Assembly: GCA_900543615.1 (NCBI GenBank)
Contig: UQSC01000071.1
Coordinates: forward strand, 1-9,331
DNA from: an uncultured Collinsella sp.
Lineage (GTDB): Bacteria; Actinomycetota; Coriobacteriia; Coriobacteriales; Coriobacteriaceae
Direction of reading: 5' to 3'
Length of the DNA: 9,331 nt
The notes under the pieces were generated by a model that had not been told where the DNA came from, searched no databases, and saw only the letters and a program-made list of their open reading frames with translations. Below are positions 5,917 through 9,331 of the stretch, piece by piece (position 1 is the first letter of the stretch; the number at the start of each line of letters is the position of its first letter). Made by a program: the position numbers and the translations under genes.

Positions 5917-6031
5917 GACGCTGCGCGTGTGCCTGACGGCCAATCTGCTCCTCAAACCGTCGCTTGCGTACAGAAGTACGCGGCGCTCCTCTTTCGGAGC
6001 ACATTGTCTCGCCAGTCACACGCTCGCTGTC
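5917..6031. repeat. Long imperfect hairpin between permease and ATPase genes
   Basis: The 115-bp stretch folds on itself through several matching blocks: GCGTGTG with CACACGC, AAT with ATT, TGCTCC with GGAGCA, and a tip GCGTAC-AGAA-GTACGC (5966-5981). It is less regular than the one at 5078-5188. It has the same apical six base pairs, the same 4-nt loop size ending in AA, and similar left-arm text (GCTCC, then AACC, before GCGTAC), so the two are probably members of one repeat family. It fills most of the 173-bp gap before the ATPase gene. Confidence 0.65.
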
Positions 6032-6054
6032 TTTTTAAACACATGGAGGTTCCC

Positions 6055-6819
6055 GTGTCCGGAACGGTAATGAATATAGCGAACGCGCGCAAGGCGTTTG
6101 GCGGCAATGAGGTGCTCAAGGATATCTCGCTTGAGGTGAAGCGTGGCGAGGTCGTGGCGATTATCGGGCCTTCGGGTGGCGGCAAGTCCACGCTGCTGCG
6201 GTGTGCCACGCTGCTCGAGACACTCGACGGAGGCTCGCTCTCGTTTGGTGACCTTGCCGTTGCGACGGATGCGGGTTCGGGCGCAGTCTATGCGAAGGGC
6301 GATGTGCCCAAGCGGGCACGCTCGCGATTCGGCCTGGTGTTCCAAAATTACAACCTGTTCCCGCACTATACCGTGATGAAAAACATCATCGACGCGCCGA
6401 TCCGCGTGCTTAAGCGCCCGCGCGAGCAGGCGGAAGCTCGTGCGGGCGAGTTGATCGCGCAGATGGGGCTTACGGGCAACGAGAACAAGGTGCCATGTGA
6501 GCTTTCGGGTGGCCAGCAACAGCGTGTGAGTATCGCCCGCGCCTTGGCGCTCGATCCGGAGATCCTGTTCTTTGACGAGCCGACCTCGGCACTCGATCCC
6601 GAGCTGACGGCCGAGGTGCTGCGTGTCATTAAAGACCTTGCCGCGCAGAATATGACGATGGTGATTGTGACCCACGCAATGCAGTTTGCGCGCGATGTTG
6701 CCGACCGCGTGGTCTTTATGGATGGCGGCCGCATTGTCGAGGAGGGCCCTGCCGAGCAGGTCATCGACCATCCGCGTGAGCAGCGCACCCGTGAGTTCTT
6801 GAGCCGTATCGAGGGATAG
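6055..6819 (+). CDS. Amino acid ABC transporter ATP-binding protein
   Basis: This 254-residue cytosolic ATPase powers the importer, working as a dimer on the permease. Motifs are complete: Walker A GPSGGGKST (38-46), Q-loop Q97 in VFQNYNLFPH, signature LSGGQQQR (150-157), Walker B ILFFDEP with catalytic E175, D-loop SALD (178-181) and H-loop H207 in VTHAM. Polar amino acid ATPases usually have GPSGSGKST; the GGG variant should still bind phosphate. GTG 6055 is chosen because GGAGG (6045-6049) lies 5 nt upstream. Alternatives are ATG 6043, which begins before the SD, and ATG 6070, which lacks one. About 20 extra residues sit between Walker A and the Q-loop (around 68-90, charged and Gly-rich), giving the slightly large total. 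It is the last gene of the operon, with a terminator 34 bp after the stop. Confidence 0.94.
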   Translation: MSGTVMNIANARKAFGGNEVLKDISLEVKRGEVVAIIGPSGGGKSTLLRCATLLETLDGGSLSFGDLAVATDAGSGAVYAKGDVPKRARSRFGLVFQNYNLFPHYTVMKNIIDAPIRVLKRPREQAEARAGELIAQMGLTGNENKVPCELSGGQQQRVSIARALALDPEILFFDEPTSALDPELTAEVLRVIKDLAAQNMTMVIVTHAMQFARDVADRVVFMDGGRIVEEGPAEQVIDHPREQRTREFLSRIEG

Positions 6820-6852
6820 GCTCAGGTATTTACTCAACTATTAATTGAGGCG

Positions 6853-6893
6853 AAGCCGCCGCAGGTCTTACGGTCTGTGGCGGCTTTTTGTTT
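6853..6893 (+). terminator. Rho-independent terminator of the ABC operon
   Basis: AAGCCGCCGCAG (6853-6864) pairs with CTGTGGCGGCTT (6875-6886) with one G-T wobble, leaving a 10-nt loop. TTTTTGTTT follows directly on the plus strand. It lies 34 bp after the ATPase stop, the expected place for the operon end. Confidence 0.92.
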
Positions 6894-7129
6894 GCATCGA
6901 CGGGGTTCAATAATCGCCTCACAAGCTTGTCTCTTCCTCTCGCCGCCTGTATTCATACGTGCGCCGAAAGGTATGCATGGACAGCCGCCCGTGAGGGTAG
7001 GGTGGTGGCATAGGACATTTGGAGGGTGAGTCGGCTCGGTTGCCGACCATGCTGCTCCCGGGATGGCACCGACCGCGAACTCTCCCCGTTGGCGTCGCGC
7101 ATTGCGCGCGGCCCTGCAAGGAGGTCATC
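6894..7129 (+). promoter_or_regulatory. Structured leader region upstream of the EF-G-like gene
   Basis: This 236-bp stretch has no gene. A weak promoter candidate is TTGTCT (6927-6932), 17 bp, TATTCA (6950-6955), whose -35 overlaps the palindrome ACAAGCTTGT (6921-6930). Downstream, GTCGGC (7030-7035) can pair with GCCGAC (7042-7047). Alternatively TCGGTTGCC (7036-7044) can pair with GGCACCGA (7065-7072) with one bulged T; the two are mutually exclusive. CGCGC/GCGCG (7096-7100 with 7104-7108) lies 9 bp before the Shine-Dalgarno AAGGAGGT (7118-7125). I do not recognise a known riboswitch class. Confidence 0.4.
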
Positions 7130-9205
7130 ATGGGTGCTCCCAAGACCGGTAACGTAAGGAACGTGGTGCTCGTAGGCCAAGGCGGGGTGGGCAAGACTTC
7201 ACTCGCCGAGGCCATGCTCCACCTTTCCGGCAAGACCGCCCGCCTGGGCGGCCACGACGGCACCAAGCCCACGCTCGACTATGACCCCGAAGAGGTCAAG
7301 CGTGCATTTTCCATCTCGACGACCATCGCGCCGATCGACTGGAAGGGCGCGCGCATCAATGTGCTCGATGCCCCGTGCTACCCCGATTTTATCGGCGACG
7401 CCTTTGCCGCGATGAGCGTCTGCGAGACGGCTCTGTTTGTGGTCGACGCCGAGGCCGGCCCGCAGCCTACGACGGTTAAGCTCTGGTATGCCGCCGAGGA
7501 CCTGCGCCTGGCGCGTGCGGTGTTCGTAAACCGCCTGTCGCGCTCCGAGGCCAGCTTTGCGACCACGATGGACCTGCTGCAAGAGCGCTTTGGCACGCGC
7601 CTGGGCGCCGTGACCCTTCCCTGGGGCGAGGGCGAGGACTTTGACGGCATCATCGACCTGGTGCGCATGAAGGCGCGCCATTGCAACGGCACCGAAGCCG
7701 TTGAGTCGGAGATTCCCGAGGAGTATCGTGCCCAGGCCGAGGAAGCCCATGACCATCTGTGCGAGCTGGTGGCCGAGGCTGACGATGAACTGATGATGAA
7801 GTACTTGGAAGGCGAGGAGACGCTGACGCAGGAGGAGCTTGAAGGCCTGCTGTCGAAGGCGATCGCCGAGCGCATCTTTGTGCCGGTCTTTGCGGGCGAT
7901 TGCATTAAGGAGCAGGGCGTCAACTCGCTGATGGACGACATTGCCACGTACTTCCCGACGCCGACTGACTACGGCGAGATGCCGCTCATCGACGGCGACT
8001 CGCTCAAGATCTCGAGTGACGATGACCGTCCGGTGGCATTTGTGTTTAAGACACTGGCCGACCCGCAGCAGGGCCGCATCAGCTTTATCAAGGTGCTGAC
8101 GGGCACGCTTGAGCCGGGCCTTGAGCTGATCAATGCCCGCACGCGCAAGAGCGACCGTCTGGCTCACCTGTATGTGATGTGCGGCCGCGACATGACCGAG
8201 GCCGGTCACGCTTATGCCGGCGACATTATCGTGGCGCCCAAGTTGGCGGCAGAGACGGGTGACACGCTCTCCATTACCGGTAAGGTCGAGGCGGCGGCGT
8301 TTAAGTTCCCCAACTCGCAGTACCGCATTGCCATCGAGGCCGAGAACCGCGGTGACGAGGAGAAGCTCTATACGTTTATCGAGAAGGCGTGCAAGGCCGA
8401 TCCGACCATGAGCATCGATCGTGACGAGGAAACGGGCCAGACTATCATCTCCGCCGTTGGTGAGGCGCAGGTTTCGGTGCTGCTCAACCGTTTGGAGGAT
8501 CGCACCAAGGTCGTGGCAAAAAGCGTGCCGATCCGCATTCCGTATCGCGAGACCATTCGCCGTACGGCAAGCGCGCAGGGCCGCCACAAGAAACAGACTG
8601 GCGGTGCCGGTCAGTATGGCGACTGCTGGCTGCGCGTTGAGCCGCTCATTGGGCCCGACGGCACGAGCGATGGCTATGAGTTTGTAGACGAGGTCGTGGG
8701 TGGCCGCATCCCGCGCTCGCTCATCCCCGCCGTGGACAAGGGTGTCCAGGAGACCATGAAGGACGGCATCATTGCCGGCTACCCGCTCACGGGCATTCGC
8801 GTGGCTGTGTACGACGGCTCGTATCACAGCGTCGACTCCAACGAGATGGCGTTCCGCGCGGCGGCTCGCATCGGCCTGCGCAAGGCGTGCGCCGATGCCG
8901 ACCCGGTGGTGCTGGAGCCCATCGAGGAAATCACGGTGACTATTCCCGAAAGCTACGCCGGCGCTGTGATGGGCGACATCTCGGCATCGCGCGGTCGCGT
9001 GACGGGCATGGAGACCGATGAGCGCGGCGACACCGTGGTCATTGCCCAGGCGCCGCTGGCAGAGCTGACGGATTATTCGACGCGCCTGCGCTCTATCACG
9101 CGCGGCACGGGCGACTTTACCATGAAGCCCGCAGGCTATGAGCAGGTGCCTTATGACGTTCAGGCCAAACTGGTCGAGCGCTATGAGGAGGGCCGCGCCA
9201 AGTAA
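7130..9205 (+). CDS. Elongation factor G-like protein with altered GTPase motifs
   Basis: This 691-residue paralogue of translation elongation factor G belongs to the EF-G2/FusA2-like group. Canonical EF-G drives ribosomal translocation by GTP hydrolysis. The domain order is complete: G domain (1 to about 285), II (about 300-390), III (395-470), IV with the tip HKKQTGGAGQYG (486-497), and V to the end. The P-loop GQGGVGKTS (16-24) is intact. The other nucleotide motifs differ from true EF-G: DAPCYPDF at 80-87 instead of DTPGHVDF (Cys for the G3 glycine, Tyr for the catalytic His), NRLS at 134-137 instead of NKxD, and AGD at 255-257 instead of the SA-type G5. ATG 7130 follows the near-ideal AAGGAGGT at 7118-7125; the in-frame ATG at 7019 would cover the leader. 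It is not next to rpsL, rpsG or tuf, as the main fusA usually is, which supports paralogue status. Ribosome binding is likely; GTP hydrolysis is doubtful. Confidence 0.9.
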   Translation: MGAPKTGNVRNVVLVGQGGVGKTSLAEAMLHLSGKTARLGGHDGTKPTLDYDPEEVKRAFSISTTIAPIDWKGARINVLDAPCYPDFIGDAFAAMSVCETALFVVDAEAGPQPTTVKLWYAAEDLRLARAVFVNRLSRSEASFATTMDLLQERFGTRLGAVTLPWGEGEDFDGIIDLVRMKARHCNGTEAVESEIPEEYRAQAEEAHDHLCELVAEADDELMMKYLEGEETLTQEELEGLLSKAIAERIFVPVFAGDCIKEQGVNSLMDDIATYFPTPTDYGEMPLIDGDSLKISSDDDRPVAFVFKTLADPQQGRISFIKVLTGTLEPGLELINARTRKSDRLAHLYVMCGRDMTEAGHAYAGDIIVAPKLAAETGDTLSITGKVEAAAFKFPNSQYRIAIEAENRGDEEKLYTFIEKACKADPTMSIDRDEETGQTIISAVGEAQVSVLLNRLEDRTKVVAKSVPIRIPYRETIRRTASAQGRHKKQTGGAGQYGDCWLRVEPLIGPDGTSDGYEFVDEVVGGRIPRSLIPAVDKGVQETMKDGIIAGYPLTGIRVAVYDGSYHSVDSNEMAFRAAARIGLRKACADADPVVLEPIEEITVTIPESYAGAVMGDISASRGRVTGMETDERGDTVVIAQAPLAELTDYSTRLRSITRGTGDFTMKPAGYEQVPYDVQAKLVERYEEGRAK

Positions 9206-9240
9206 CGTGTGGTTTTGCCTGCAATGTAGGTGCTGACGAA

Positions 9241-9274
9241 AAGGCCGCCCTGGGTAACCGGGGCGGCCTTATTT
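9241..9274. terminator. Bidirectional terminator after the EF-G-like gene
   Basis: Bases 9241-9253 pair with 9258-9270 in a 13-bp stem (one T-G pair) closed by a GTAA tetraloop. The plus strand continues TTATTTG and the minus strand continues CCTTTTCG, so both directions have a short T-run. It lies 35 bp after the stop and suggests a convergent gene to the right of the window. Confidence 0.88.
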
Positions 9275-9292
9275 GATTCAAGACTTTAGTCC

Positions 9293-9313
9293 GCTGGCCG
9301 CGCAGCGGCCAGC
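9293..9313. repeat. 9-bp perfect hairpin at the right edge
   Basis: GCTGGCCGC (9293-9301) pairs perfectly with GCGGCCAGC (9305-9313) around a 3-nt loop, followed by TTTAAA. It could be a second terminator or the 3' hairpin of a gene beyond the window. The T-run is short, so the role is uncertain. No gene is visible in 9206-9331. Confidence 0.55.
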
Positions 9314-9331
9314 TTTAAACCACCCGCTACG

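Noticed and set aside
5929..6054. Upstream extension of the ATPase from ATG 5929 or 6043
   Set aside because: ATG 5929 would translate through the long hairpin. ATG 6043 lies before the GGAGG site that fits GTG 6055.
4264..6837. Minus-strand open frames opposite the three transporter genes (4264-5172, 5081-6019, 6016-6837)
   Set aside because: All are antisense to genes with complete motif sets, lack ribosome sites and recognisable domains, and cross the palindromic gaps.
6900..6925. GGGTTCAA string that resembles a tRNA T-arm
   Set aside because: No acceptor, D or anticodon stems can be built around it, and the T-stem does not pair.
7019..7129. Upstream extension of the EF-G-like protein from ATG 7019
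   Set aside because: It covers the structured leader, has no family similarity, and a near-ideal Shine-Dalgarno sits right before ATG 7130.
7199..8827. Long open frame (542 codons) on the minus strand opposite the EF-G-like gene
   Set aside because: It is a GC-driven antisense shadow of a clearly conserved gene, with His/Arg/Leu-rich composition and no domain pattern.

Overview
The window looks like chromosomal DNA from a high-GC, host-associated actinobacterium. Coriobacteriia, and Collinsella or a close relative, is my best guess. That guess rests on the mix of gene families, the style of the proteins (an SRR-type lipoprotein signal, a lysine-rich extension on an RlmD-type methyltransferase, an EF-G paralogue) and the general codon and GC character. 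It is recognition, not a database match. I see no phage, plasmid, CRISPR, tRNA or rRNA gene and no intact transposase.

Layout. Positions 1-194 hold a terminator-like hairpin and a near-perfect 25-bp inverted repeat that resembles a REP element. A PLP-dependent aminotransferase (195-1379) and a YcdX-type PHP-domain phosphatase (1545-2366) follow on the plus strand. Between them lie a parS-like 16-mer and a strong hairpin. The phosphatase gene converges on a 23S rRNA uracil-C5 methyltransferase gene (2433-3878, minus), with a strong terminator in the 66-bp gap. A gene-free stretch of about 350 bp (3879-4227) is dominated by a roughly 158-bp imperfect palindrome. A polar amino acid ABC importer follows in the order binding lipoprotein (4228-5088), permease (5228-5881), ATPase (6055-6819), closed by a good terminator at 6853. 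A 236-bp intergenic stretch with a structured leader then precedes an EF-G-like translation factor (7130-9205). That gene is closed by a bidirectional terminator and a second perfect hairpin at the window's right edge.

How the genes fit together. The three transporter genes form one functional unit: a lipid-anchored receptor delivers an amino acid to a membrane channel driven by the ATPase. The other four genes are solitary housekeeping or accessory functions (amino-acid metabolism, a metal-dependent phosphoesterase, rRNA modification, translation).

Most notable. (1) Both gaps inside the transporter operon are unusually long (139 and 173 bp). Each is filled by a roughly 110-nt imperfect hairpin with the same apical GCGTAC-NNNN-GTACGC, and the first begins inside the last codons of the binding-protein gene. 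(2) The large palindrome upstream of the operon. (3) The EF-G paralogue has an intact P-loop but altered G2-G5 motifs (Cys in place of the DxxG glycine, NRLS in place of NKxD), while domains II-V are intact. (4) A 14/16 match to the ParB-binding parS consensus. I found no clearly new multi-gene system.
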